Below, in pieces: positions 1-8,338 of a stretch of 64,000 bases of DNA. Within the stretch, counting starts at the first letter, position 1. Every line of letters starts with the position of its first letter. The notes below the pieces were generated by a model. It was not told the origin of the DNA. It did no database searches and saw only the letters and a program-made list of their open reading frames with translations. Position numbers and translations under genes: made by a program. This DNA comes from Halorussus caseinilyticus (GTDB lineage Archaea > Halobacteriota > Halobacteria > Halobacteriales > Haladaptataceae): assembly GCF_029338395.1 (NCBI RefSeq), contig NZ_CP119809.1, forward strand, positions 1,426,001 to 1,490,000, read 5' to 3'.

Positions 1-640
1 TCTCGGTCGCGGTCCGCTGTCCGGCGGCTATCGCGTCGGCGAGTCCGTCGGGCGAAATCGTCGCGTCGTCGGTCTCGGTGGTCCGGTCGGCGGCGGGTTC
101 GGACTTCGGGGCGTAGAACTCAGTCACGAGTCGCTCGGCGATACCGGGGAGACGGGTCTCCGATTCGGCGTCCACGGCGACCGCTCGCAGGAACTGGGTC
201 TGGTACTCGCTGACGGTTTCGACGCCGATTCGGACGAACGCACAGACCCCCGTCCGGTCGTAGTAGGGGTGAAACGTCGCGTCGGCGACTTCGGCGCTCC
301 CGGCGGTAATCCACGCGGGGTACCGATAGTCTCCAGCGAGGTGGTCCTCGGTCAGGGCGAGTCGTCCCACCCTCGCCATCTCGGACGCTTCGGCGAGCAA
401 CTGCTGGGCGAACTCGCTGTCGGGGGTCAGCAGGTGCGACTCGTCGGTGTCGTCTCGTCGCTCGTCGCCGAGGACGACTTCGAACTCCCGGTCGTCGCTG
501 AAGCCGACATCGACGTGGGAGGGCAAGCGAACGCGCCACCGGTTGCCGTCTTCGCGGAGCGACGCCCCGAGACCGGCGAGGTACTCGCGGGCGAACGCCC
601 GTAGCGCCGACTGCGTTATCGGGTGGGTCGCGTCAGTCAT
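1..640 (-). CDS. Helicase-partner protein, N-terminal part (gene runs off left edge)
   Basis: An open minus-strand frame starts with ATG at 638-640 and stays open to base 1, so at least 213 residues are encoded and the C-terminus is missing. Its start overlaps the end of the SNF2 helicase gene by three bases, which implies translational coupling and one operon. The product begins MTDATHPITQSAL and is acidic, with no transmembrane segment. The stretch around residues 68-150 (LLTPDSEF, then RYPAWITAG and FVRIGVE) resembles the region that follows the motor in large RapA/HepA-type helicases. It may therefore be the detached C-terminal half of a split helicase; that is inference. It could also be a separate effector whose catalytic part lies beyond the window. 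Confidence 0.75.
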   Translation of the reverse strand, partial: MTDATHPITQSALRAFAREYLAGLGASLREDGNRWRVRLPSHVDVGFSDDREFEVVLGDERRDDTDESHLLTPDSEFAQQLLAEASEMARVGRLALTEDHLAGDYRYPAWITAGSAEVADATFHPYYDRTGVCAFVRIGVETVSEYQTQFLRAVAVDAESETRLPGIAERLVTEFYAPKSEPAADRTTETDDATISPDGLADAIAAGQRTATE

Positions 641-2390
641 CGTCGGCCCCCAAATCGAAGCTCTCGAAGACGCCGGTGTTGAACTGCTCGACTTTCCGGG
701 AGAGGTCCCGCTGTTCTTCGAGGTCGATTGCCATCCCCTCGAAGTCGTTTTCGAGGTCGATTTCCGAGTCGGCGTCTACGAGTCGGTCGAAGATTTCGTC
801 CTCAAAGCTCCGTCCGGAGTCTTCGAGGCGGGTGAGGATGGTACTCAACTCGCCGACGGTCTGCTGGAAGAGGTCGATTTTGTGGTAGAGTTTGTCGAGA
901 ACGTACTCCTCTACGGTGTCGTTCAGCGCCACGTTGAAGACGTACACCTCGCGCTTCTGGCCGATGCGGTGAATCCGGCCGATGCGCTGTTCGACCTTCA
1001 TCGGGTTCCACGGCAGGTCGTAGTTGACCATCACGTTGCAGAACTGGAGGTTGCGCCCCTCGTTCATCGCGTCGGTCGAGACCAAAACGCCGCCGTCCTC
1101 GCGGAAGTCGTCCACGATTCGCTCTTTCTCGTCGCTCGAATGGCCGCCGTGGAAGGCGTGGGTCTCGTAGCCCCGTTCGTCTAAGGCGTCTAGGACCCGC
1201 CGCTGGGTCTCGCGGAACTGGGTGAACACGATGACCCGGCCCATCTCGACGCGTTCGCGGGCCTCCTCCACGATGTCGAACAGTCGGCGTTGCTTGGTGG
1301 GGGTGTCGATGGCGGCTATCTCGTCCAGAATCGTTTCGAGTTCGTCGCGGTGGGCGAGTTCTCGGTGGTCGTCGAGTTGCTCGCGGATGGTCCGCTCTAA
1401 GGCGGCCGGACTGCTGACGACTTCCTTCTGGAGGAGCATCAGGACGAGCTTCTGGCCGCCGTCCTCGCTGTACGCGGACCGAACGTAGTCCGAAACCGAC
1501 TCGTAGAGGTCCATCTCGGCCTCGGTCGGGTCGAAGCGCCGGGTGTCGATAACCCGGTCGGTGAAGTCGATGTCGGTCTCGGCCCGGCGGTTTCGAATCA
1601 TCACCTGACTCAGACGCCGCTGGAGTTCGTCGCGGTTCACCAGCGTCTCCTCGTCGCGTTCCACGAAGTAGCGGTGGAACGTCTCCCGACTGCCGAACAG
1701 TCCGGGCCGCAGGAGCGAGACGATGTTGTAGAGGTCGGCGAGTTCGTTCTGGATGGGGGTCGCGGTGAGGAAGAAGGCGTAGTCGTAGGTGAGACCGTCC
1801 ACGAGGGCGTAGCGGTCGGTCTCCTCGTTTTTGACGTAGTGGGCCTCGTCCAACACGAGAACGTCCCAGTCGCGCGCGAGGACGGCGGCGCGGTGGCGGT
1901 CGCTCTTTGCGGTGTCGATGCTGGCGATAACGCGGTCGTGGGCGTCGAAGCCTCGAAACTCGTCGTCGTAGTTGCAGACGAACTCCAGACCGAACTTCTC
2001 GCGGAGTTCGCCCTGCCACTGCTTGGCGAGTTGGGCGGGGGTGAGAACCAGCACCGAGTCGTCGGTCTGGCGGTAGTGCATCTCCTTGAGAATCATCCCG
2101 ACTTCGATGGTCTTGCCCAGTCCCACCTCGTCGGCAAGTAGCGCCTTGCCGTCCATCTCGAAGAGCGCGCGGTGGGCGGCCTCTACCTGATGTTCGAGGA
2201 GTTTGACCTGCTCGTCGTCCACGCTGGCGAGCGACCGGAGTTCGGCGTCGGGTTGCCCGGCCGAGAGGCGATTCGCGACCACGGTGTGGCGGTGAAACGA
2301 GAAGTCCGCGCTCCCGGCGGCGTAGTCGGCCACCACCTCCTCGGGGTCGTCGTGCGTGACCTCGATGTCCACGAGGTCGCTATCGTTCAT
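633..2390 (-). CDS. SNF2-family (HepA/RapA-like) helicase/translocase
   Basis: A 585-residue superfamily 2 ATPase of the SNF2 group that should translocate on double-stranded DNA or remodel protein-DNA complexes. Visible motifs are Walker A DEVGLGKT (87-94), the DEAH box (181-184), TATPIQN (209-215), then the second RecA lobe with EGRNLQ, DLPWNP and QRIGRIHRIGQ carrying the arginine finger. It is shorter than typical RapA/HepA proteins (over 900 residues) and lacks their C-terminal region, which may be supplied by the overlapping downstream gene. Helicases of this type recur in DISARM class 1 (DrmD) and other modification-linked defence loci. Here it lies 76 bp downstream of the Fic gene on the same strand, so the two may be co-transcribed. 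Confidence 0.93.
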   Translation of the reverse strand: MNDSDLVDIEVTHDDPEEVVADYAAGSADFSFHRHTVVANRLSAGQPDAELRSLASVDDEQVKLLEHQVEAAHRALFEMDGKALLADEVGLGKTIEVGMILKEMHYRQTDDSVLVLTPAQLAKQWQGELREKFGLEFVCNYDDEFRGFDAHDRVIASIDTAKSDRHRAAVLARDWDVLVLDEAHYVKNEETDRYALVDGLTYDYAFFLTATPIQNELADLYNIVSLLRPGLFGSRETFHRYFVERDEETLVNRDELQRRLSQVMIRNRRAETDIDFTDRVIDTRRFDPTEAEMDLYESVSDYVRSAYSEDGGQKLVLMLLQKEVVSSPAALERTIREQLDDHRELAHRDELETILDEIAAIDTPTKQRRLFDIVEEARERVEMGRVIVFTQFRETQRRVLDALDERGYETHAFHGGHSSDEKERIVDDFREDGGVLVSTDAMNEGRNLQFCNVMVNYDLPWNPMKVEQRIGRIHRIGQKREVYVFNVALNDTVEEYVLDKLYHKIDLFQQTVGELSTILTRLEDSGRSFEDEIFDRLVDADSEIDLENDFEGMAIDLEEQRDLSRKVEQFNTGVFESFDLGADDD

Positions 2391-2466
2391 ACTAACGGGA
2401 AGTGGACTAGCTTGACAAATAGGTTGTGTAGCGCGGTTGGCCTACTCGTAGCCGGTCGGTAGTGCG

Positions 2467-3648
2467 TCAGTAGGTCTGTGGCGGTCGTTCGAGAATGTCG
2501 AATATCTCGGTCGCACGGAACTCCTTGTACCGCTCCTTTCCAGTGACTTCCTCGAGCACACCGTCGTCTCGGAGCGTCTCTATCGCTCGGTAGGCGGTCG
2601 AGCGCTCGACATCTAGCATCTCGGCGACCTCGGACGCAGTAAAATACGGGTTCTCGAACAGTCGTCTGGCCAAGCGTGCGTCGGAGCGGGTACTTCCGCC
2701 GTAATCGTCCTCGTACTGTTGTTGAAGCCGACGGAGTTCGCGCAACCGTTCGACGGATTCACGCGCTTGGTTTTTGAGTCCCGTAACGAAGAACGTGAGC
2801 CATTCCTCCCACGCCCCCGAATCTCTGACCGCTCCCATCCGGTCAACGTAGGTCTGTTTGTTCCGGTTGAGGTACTCGCTCAGATAGAGGTTCGGGTGTT
2901 CGAGGTATCCCGAGTCGTACAACTGGAGAACGACGAGGAGGCGACCGACGCGTCCGTTACCGTCGCCGTAGGGGTGAATCGTCTCGAACTGGTAGTGGGC
3001 GAGCGCAAGGTCAACGAGCGGATGGTAGCTACCGCCGGTCTGGAGGTAGGTCACGAACGCGTCCATCATCCCTTCGACCTTCCCCGGTGGCGGTGGGAGA
3101 AACGACCCGACGACGTTCGGCGTTCGCTTGAATTCGCCGATAGTGTCGGTTTCACACCGGGAATCGGGCAACCCACTCATGAGCGTCTCGTGGAGCGAAT
3201 GGAGGAGGTCGGTCGTGATGGTCCCGCCCTCGTCGAGGGTCGCAATTCCGTTTTCGAGGGCGGTTTCGTAGTTCAGGATTTCTCGGGCGTTCTTGGTCGC
3301 GTCCGACTCGCCTGAGTGGGACGGAGCAGACGGGTCGTCGGTCTCGACGCGCGACTGCGTTTCGGCGCTGAAGACCGTATTGAAATCAACGTCGGCCCCC
3401 TCTATCTCGGCGGACTCCATCGCTTCCTTTCTGCGTAGCGACGTGTACAGGACCGGGGAGAAATCCACCGTCGTACTGAGTCCGTCGAGTTTCCCCAACC
3501 AGAAGGTCGCGTCGGACAACAACTCGTAGAACTCCGGACTCAACGCTAACTCGGGGGTGGGCGGCAGTGGGTCGGGTCTGTAGTACGGCCGCCGTCCGTA
3601 GGGAACGAGTTCGCCCGGAGCCGAATCCGCCAGTTCGTCGGTGTTCAT
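2467..3648 (-). CDS. Fic/DOC family protein with C-terminal winged helix
   Basis: A 393-residue Fic protein, predicted to transfer AMP (or another nucleotide phosphate moiety) to a target hydroxyl. The complete active-site loop HPYGDGNGRVGR is at 225-236, with catalytic H225. An N-terminal inhibitory motif S79-AEI-E83-G84 fits (S/T)xxxE(G/N), placing it in the self-inhibited class with an N-terminal helix. Residues about 336-385 form a winged helix (FTASEVAEML, then RSTAYRAIETL), so it may bind its own promoter. I chose the ATG at 3648: the frame stays open to 3825, but that extension covers an AT-rich promoter-like stretch and lacks family features. It could be a toxin-type guard of the island or a stand-alone regulator. 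Confidence 0.92.
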   Translation of the reverse strand: MNTDELADSAPGELVPYGRRPYYRPDPLPPTPELALSPEFYELLSDATFWLGKLDGLSTTVDFSPVLYTSLRRKEAMESAEIEGADVDFNTVFSAETQSRVETDDPSAPSHSGESDATKNAREILNYETALENGIATLDEGGTITTDLLHSLHETLMSGLPDSRCETDTIGEFKRTPNVVGSFLPPPPGKVEGMMDAFVTYLQTGGSYHPLVDLALAHYQFETIHPYGDGNGRVGRLLVVLQLYDSGYLEHPNLYLSEYLNRNKQTYVDRMGAVRDSGAWEEWLTFFVTGLKNQARESVERLRELRRLQQQYEDDYGGSTRSDARLARRLFENPYFTASEVAEMLDVERSTAYRAIETLRDDGVLEEVTGKERYKEFRATEIFDILERPPQTY

Positions 3649-3843
3649 CGAACGTAGAAACCGTTCGAAGTCTCTAAGTAAAAAGTTGGCGGGGTGAATC
3701 GAACTCGAAGCTAAGTTTCGGCACGTAAATTGCATTCTCTGGAGTAAATCGAATGCAGATGCTCCCGACCCCGCGCCACCTGCACTGTCGAGTTGGAGTG
3801 CAACGAGCGTCGTGCAGTCGGCCATCGAACTCCCCGCCCGTGG

Positions 3844-3902
3844 GTCCGCGTCGTCTGCACGCCGCCCGCGTCCGCGTCGTCTGCACGCCGCCCGCGTCCG
3901 CG
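3844..3902. repeat. 26-bp direct tandem repeat, 2.3 copies
   Basis: The unit beginning gtccgcgtcgtctgcacg starts at 3844 and 3870, each copy exactly 26 bp and identical. A third partial copy starts at 3896 and matches for 8 bases. It sits upstream of the Fic start, and its exact copies suggest recent slippage. Confidence 0.9.
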
Positions 3903-3977
3903 TGGCCGCGGCCGTGGTCGTGCCCGTCCCGCCCGTACGCGACCCGGAAAAGAACGACAGAGGTTGCTCTCAAAATT

Positions 3978-3999
3978 GTATAGACACGTTAGAGAACGG
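3978..3999 (+). repeat. Left member of a degenerate 22-bp inverted pair bracketing the methyltransferase block
   Basis: gtatagacacgttagagaac followed by gg matches the reverse complement of 19448-19469 at 18 of 22 positions. The two copies face inward and bracket methyltransferase 1 through methyltransferase 3. The match could be chance between AT-rich promoter-like sequences, so the terminal-repeat reading is tentative. Confidence 0.35.
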
Positions 4000-4058
4000 A
4001 ATAGAATGCCGAAGTAAATAGATAGATGGGTTAGTCCCGCGGTCGGCGAGCGTCGAAA

Positions 4059-6785
4059 CTACTCGTCGGTGAAGTCCGCGAGCGATTCGTCCACGCCGAG
4101 CATCTTGAGGTACGTCCCGTCGCCCGTCGCCTCCGCCAGACCCTCGCAGAGTTCCTGTAACTCGTCGGCGTCCCACCGTTCGAGGTAGTCGGCGGTGGAC
4201 TTGTCGTGTTCGTAGCGGTAGCGCAGGAAGTGCGCGCGGTCCAAGTCGGTCAGGTCGCCGTTGTCCTCCTCGACTTTCGTCTGGACGTAGGCCTGTCGTC
4301 GTTCGTCGCGCCAGTCGTAGCGTTCGAAGTCCCCGCCCGCGGAGACGAGTTTCATCTCCTGCATCTGCTCTTCGGAGGCGTCGGAGCGCCGCAGGAGTTT
4401 GCTCAGGTCGTCGTAGGTCGGGTCGGACGCTTCGAGCAAGTCGAGGTACACGTCCTGTTCGCCCACTTCACCGCCTTGGATGATGCCGTAGATTTCCTGT
4501 ACGACCTCCTTGGCTTTCATCGAGTCGCCGCCGCGTCGGACCGCCCCGTGGTGTTTCGAATACTCTTGGAAACACTTGCCCATCTCCACGACGCCGATGT
4601 CGCCGCTGGCGAGTTCGCGGTTGTTCTCCAACGTCTCGCGGGTCTCCTTCGCCGTGCGGACGATGCGCCGCCGGAGGGAGTTCCACGAAATCGGCGTCCG
4701 GTCTTCGACCGGACGCGCGACGATTACGATGTCGAAGGCGACTGCTTCGCCGGTGATGAACTTCGTCAAATCGGAGTTTATCGGATACGTGGCCGTCACT
4801 TCGAAGCCAGTTTCGCAGAGCGATTCGAGCAGTTCGCCCCACGACTCTTCGTCGCTGTGGTGGTAGGTGAACGCCAGCATTCCGTCGTCCTTGAGGGCGC
4901 GGTTGACTACCTCCAGTGCTTGGCCCATCTCGTGTTCGAAGTCCTCGGCGGTCTTGTCGAGGTAGGGGTTCGTGACGATGGATTCGGCTCTCGGGGTCTT
5001 CTCGCGGTCGAATCCGGGGTACTCGTCTTCGAGTAGAATCTTCTGCCAGACGTAGAAGAAATCGGCAACTTCGGAGTAGATGATGTTGTCGTAGTACGGC
5101 GGGTCCGTGATTACCGCATCGTACTCGTCTTCGTCGGTGATGTTGCGCATGTCGCCTTGGTGAACTTCGGAATTCAGGCCGATTGGTTGGGCGAACTCAC
5201 CGGTTTCTTTGGTTTCGCCGTCTTCGATGTGGCGGTCTGTCGGGGCGTTGGCGTACTCGACGCCCTTTTTCACCATATCGAACATGTTAGTGAAGTTGCC
5301 ACGACCGAACTCCGCACCCCACGGATTCCCTTCGATTAAATCGTTCTGCGGAGGGAAAGCCTTCATCCGATGAAGAGCAGACTCAATCTTGTTTGCAGTA
5401 TAGTTATACATAGTCAACAGATTATAGAAAAGGATTGAATCTGTGAGAGCCAGCAGTAGGTAGTCCCTAGCCTCTCCATCAATAGATTCGACCGAACGCA
5501 TCAACTTCGCCAGACAAAGTAACTGCCGCTCGTTGAACATGTCCGTCCAATCTTCTAACCCGTGCTGGAACACGTCGTTTCCGCTCACCGACGACGCCGC
5601 GGTTATCGCACCTTCCGGAATCTCTTCGTCGGGGACGTACTCGTGGAGGTCCGTCCGCGTGTTCCACTCTCGCTTTGCTTCCTCGAAAAGCCGTTTATCC
5701 GCACCCTCCGCTCCTTTGTATCCTTTATAAGAACTCTTCTCTTGACCTCGCTGGTCGCATTCCTCACAGTAGTACTCCACCGCGTAGAGACGGGTATCAG
5801 GTTTCCCCTGTTCCGCAATCCCGTCCGTAATCGACTCCTTCTGCCCGCACTCCGGGCAGTTGTAGTATCCGCCGCGACTCACGTTCCCCTCTTTGGGCAC
5901 CCACTCGTTGCCGCAGTCGTCGCACTCGCTCTCTTCCTGCCAGTCCTCGACTAGCGTGACCGCGCCGCAGTCCGGGCAGAGGCAGTTGTACTTGTCGTCG
6001 TTGTCGTAGCGTCCCGCCGCGACCCGGTAGTCCTTGAACAGGGGGACCGTGTGGCCGCAGGAAACGCAGTCGAGTTCCTTCACCCAGAAGTTGTACATCA
6101 CGTCGGCGTCGTGGCCCTCGTGTCCGGCGTCGGTGTGACCCCCGTCCACGTCGTGGTTCCCGTCGGCGTCACCGTGGGTCGCGTTCGGGCAGGGCGTCCG
6201 GTAGTACTGGGTAATCTCGTCGGCCACGTCGTCGCGGACTCGCTCGAAGGCGCGTTCGAGTTCCGCCACGTCGGTCCCGCCCGCTTCGAGTTCCTTCTTG
6301 GTGACGAACCACGCCACCGGGTTGAGGTCCACGCCCACCGTCTCCGCGCCGAACCGGGAGGCTTCCACCAGCGAGGTTCCCCCGCCCATGAACGGGTCGA
6401 GAATCTTCTTGTCTTTCACCCGCACGTCCTTGGGGTAGAACTCCCACAGCGACTCGGGGTCTTCCATGTCCACGTCCGCAATCTTGCGTTTCAGGTCCTC
6501 GCGGCGACTCCCCGCGCCCCCGAGGGTCTGGTTCCGGCCCGGTTCGTACACCTCGAAGTCCTCGGCGTCCATCTCCTCGTCCAGAAGCGAGTACAGCGAG
6601 ATGGCCCGGAACAGACACCCCGGCCGTCGCGCCCACCACTTGTGCATCGTGTAGATTGGCCGGTAGTACTGCTTGGCCCGACTCTCCTTGGCCGCGATTT
6701 CGTTGACGCGCTCTATCGGAAACCCCTTCTCGATTGGAAGCTGTGTCCGTTCCCCGGACCGCTCGCCGGACTCGTCGTGGGACAT
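4059..6785 (-). CDS. DUF1156-type Zn-ribbon DNA methyltransferase (copy 1)
   Basis: A 908-residue amino-methyltransferase of the DUF1156/COG1743 type, expected to methylate an exocyclic amine (N6-adenine or N4-cytosine) in DNA. The N-terminal DUF1156 signature YTMHKWWARRPG is near residue 45. The SAM motif DPFMGGG is at 130-136 and catalytic DPPYYDN at 561-567. Between them lie Zn-ribbon cysteines C240/C243, C268/C270/C273, C288/C291, C310/C313 and C340/C343. Residues about 429-492 differ sharply from copy 3 although the flanks are nearly identical, and the matching DNA is AT-rich (37% GC over 5401-5460). COG1743 methylases replace PglX in some BREX loci. A His/Asp-rich linker (residues 204-227) is longer than in copy 3. 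Confidence 0.93.
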   Translation of the reverse strand: MSHDESGERSGERTQLPIEKGFPIERVNEIAAKESRAKQYYRPIYTMHKWWARRPGCLFRAISLYSLLDEEMDAEDFEVYEPGRNQTLGGAGSRREDLKRKIADVDMEDPESLWEFYPKDVRVKDKKILDPFMGGGTSLVEASRFGAETVGVDLNPVAWFVTKKELEAGGTDVAELERAFERVRDDVADEITQYYRTPCPNATHGDADGNHDVDGGHTDAGHEGHDADVMYNFWVKELDCVSCGHTVPLFKDYRVAAGRYDNDDKYNCLCPDCGAVTLVEDWQEESECDDCGNEWVPKEGNVSRGGYYNCPECGQKESITDGIAEQGKPDTRLYAVEYYCEECDQRGQEKSSYKGYKGAEGADKRLFEEAKREWNTRTDLHEYVPDEEIPEGAITAASSVSGNDVFQHGLEDWTDMFNERQLLCLAKLMRSVESIDGEARDYLLLALTDSILFYNLLTMYNYTANKIESALHRMKAFPPQNDLIEGNPWGAEFGRGNFTNMFDMVKKGVEYANAPTDRHIEDGETKETGEFAQPIGLNSEVHQGDMRNITDEDEYDAVITDPPYYDNIIYSEVADFFYVWQKILLEDEYPGFDREKTPRAESIVTNPYLDKTAEDFEHEMGQALEVVNRALKDDGMLAFTYHHSDEESWGELLESLCETGFEVTATYPINSDLTKFITGEAVAFDIVIVARPVEDRTPISWNSLRRRIVRTAKETRETLENNRELASGDIGVVEMGKCFQEYSKHHGAVRRGGDSMKAKEVVQEIYGIIQGGEVGEQDVYLDLLEASDPTYDDLSKLLRRSDASEEQMQEMKLVSAGGDFERYDWRDERRQAYVQTKVEEDNGDLTDLDRAHFLRYRYEHDKSTADYLERWDADELQELCEGLAEATGDGTYLKMLGVDESLADFTDE

Positions 6786-6884
6786 GGTGAATGTGTGTCT
6801 ACAAGATAGCTACCGCCCATAAATGTATGCGACATCGCCCCGACGCCCGCGGGCGACTCCCCGCGGTCGGTCCCCGCGATTCCC

Positions 6885-6979
6885 CCGATTCCCGAGACTC
6901 GCCGCCGATTCCCGAGACTCGTTGCCGACTCCCGAGAACCCCGCCGATTCCCCAGAACCCCCCGACTCCCGAGACGCCG
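6885..6979. repeat. Five degenerate 18-20 bp direct repeats
   Basis: Copies of ccga(t/c)tccc(g/c)aga(a/c) begin at about 6885, 6905, 6925, 6944 and 6962. The first two are 20 bp and differ at two positions; the others are 18-19 bp. They lie midway between two divergent starts, so they could be regulator sites or simple slippage products. Confidence 0.75.
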
Positions 6980-7072
6980 AATCGAACGGCGTGCCCTCTC
7001 GCCGGAGACGCCCCGGACCGATGTCGGGTTCGTCGGCCGGTCGAACCCGGAGGGACTTCGACCGGACATGTT

Positions 7073-7082
7073 GTTTTATGAT
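7073..7082 (+). promoter_or_regulatory. TATA-like box of the McrBC-like operon
   Basis: gttttatgat lies 24-33 bp before the ATG at 7106. That is the spacing expected for a leaderless haloarchaeal transcript and indicates that the McrBC pair is transcribed independently of the flanking minus-strand genes. Confidence 0.5.
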
Positions 7083-7105
7083 ACCCCCGCAGAATCCAAC
7101 AGGTA

Positions 7106-8338
7106 ATGAACGAAGGGAAACCGAGATTCGAACGATACGACCGGGAGGAGGCCGAGGAACACAGCCACTACATCACAATCGCTCTGGAGACGGCCAAGGA
7201 GTTCATCGAGAGGACCGAGGACCCGAGCGCACTGGAGTTTCTCGTAGAGGAGCAGAACATCGACACCGACGTACCCGGTGGCGGGACGATAATCAAGAAC
7301 AAACTCCTCACCTCGTCGGTCGCACCCCTCGAAGTCAAACAGACCGTCGCCCAGCGCAATCAGGACTTGGGCGACATCCTCGTCCCCGACACCGTGAAGA
7401 AGAACGCGAAGACGGCCGTGAGCGTCGGCAAGCCCATCGTCCTCTACGGACCCACCGGGACCGGAAAGACCTACTTCGCCAAGCAACTCGCGCTGGAGAC
7501 CTGTATCGACTACTCCATCCACACCGCGACCCCGACGTGGACGCCCGGCGACATCACCGGGAGCATCCAACCCGAGACCGAAGACGGCGAAATCGAGTAC
7601 CGACGCCGCGCGGGGTGCGTCTCACAGGGCATCGAGAAGGCCGACGAGTACGGCGACAACTGGGCGGTCATCGTGGACGAAATCACCCGCGCCGACATCT
7701 CGCAGGTGTTCGGGCCGCTCTACACCGCCATCGAGGACGAGGACCAAGTGGTCTTCCGGAACGACGACGGCGAGAGTCTCACCCTCGACGACGACGTGAA
7801 AATCATCTGCACGATGAACATGTCCGACCGGACGGTGAACGAACTCGACGACGCCATCACCCGCCGGTTCGCGATGATAGAACTCAGTCGGTACGGCGAC
7901 GACGAACGCGCGTCGTTGTTCGACCGCTGGATTGGGGGTCTCGGGTCGGAAGTCGAAATCGACCGCGACGAACTCCGGAGACTCTTCGAGCGCCACCACC
8001 GGGGAATCAACGAGGGCACGACCACGAGTAGCGGGGACGCCATCATGGAGTTCGGGCCGATGCACTACGAGGACGTGACGAAGTTTCTCGCCCACGCCTG
8101 CGCGAGCGACGGTCCCTACGAGGGCGAGCAAGCCACTGCGGTCGGACAGGCGTTCGCCACCTACGTCGCCCCGCGCCTCCTGAACGCGGCCGCACTCCCC
8201 CAAATCAATCGGCTGGCGAGCCATTACGAGACCTTGGACGACCAGTTCGAGGCGTTCGACCTCGGTCCGGCGGTGGACCTCGCGACCCGGCAGGCCGAGG
8301 CCGAAGAGCGCGAGATGGGCGTCAGCGCGTATGAGTGA
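7106..8338 (+). CDS. McrB-like AAA+ ATPase/GTPase
   Basis: A 410-residue AAA+ motor. Walker A GPTGTGKT lies near 115-122, Walker B VIVDEITRA near 188, and MNMSDRT near 236-242. The last fits the MNxxDR signature that separates McrB-type motors from MoxR ATPases. McrB hydrolyses GTP (some relatives ATP) to translocate DNA for cleavage by McrC. The roughly 90 residues before the AAA core do not resemble the modified-base-reading domain of E. coli McrB, so DNA recognition may lie in the partner or in a different N-terminal fold. The gene overlaps the McrC-like gene by 8 bp (ATGAGTGA), indicating tight coupling. It lies opposite in strand to all neighbouring island genes. Confidence 0.9.
   Translation: MNEGKPRFERYDREEAEEHSHYITIALETAKEFIERTEDPSALEFLVEEQNIDTDVPGGGTIIKNKLLTSSVAPLEVKQTVAQRNQDLGDILVPDTVKKNAKTAVSVGKPIVLYGPTGTGKTYFAKQLALETCIDYSIHTATPTWTPGDITGSIQPETEDGEIEYRRRAGCVSQGIEKADEYGDNWAVIVDEITRADISQVFGPLYTAIEDEDQVVFRNDDGESLTLDDDVKIICTMNMSDRTVNELDDAITRRFAMIELSRYGDDERASLFDRWIGGLGSEVEIDRDELRRLFERHHRGINEGTTTSSGDAIMEFGPMHYEDVTKFLAHACASDGPYEGEQATAVGQAFATYVAPRLLNAAALPQINRLASHYETLDDQFEAFDLGPAVDLATRQAEAEEREMGVSAYE

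Larger units (their letters stand above)
3649..4058. other. Intergenic region with Fic promoter and tandem repeat
   Basis: This gap separates the Fic gene from the stop codon of methyltransferase 1. It holds AT-rich sequence just upstream of the Fic start (3670-3760), a 26-bp tandem repeat at 3844-3902 and an AT-rich block at 3970-4030 that contains the left member of a possible inverted pair. No convincing gene was found: short frames here are arginine-rich repeat translations. Confidence 0.6.
6786..7105. other. Divergent intergenic region between methyltransferase 1 and mcrB-like gene
   Basis: This 320-bp divergent region holds two promoters: an AT-rich minus-strand stretch near 6820 for methyltransferase 1, and a plus-strand TATA-like box at 7073-7082. 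Degenerate direct repeats fill 6885-6979. No gene was identified. Confidence 0.6.

Noticed and set aside
3649-3825. N-terminal extension of the Fic protein
   Set aside because: The extension is AT-rich and promoter-like and lacks family similarity; the ATG at 3648 is preferred.
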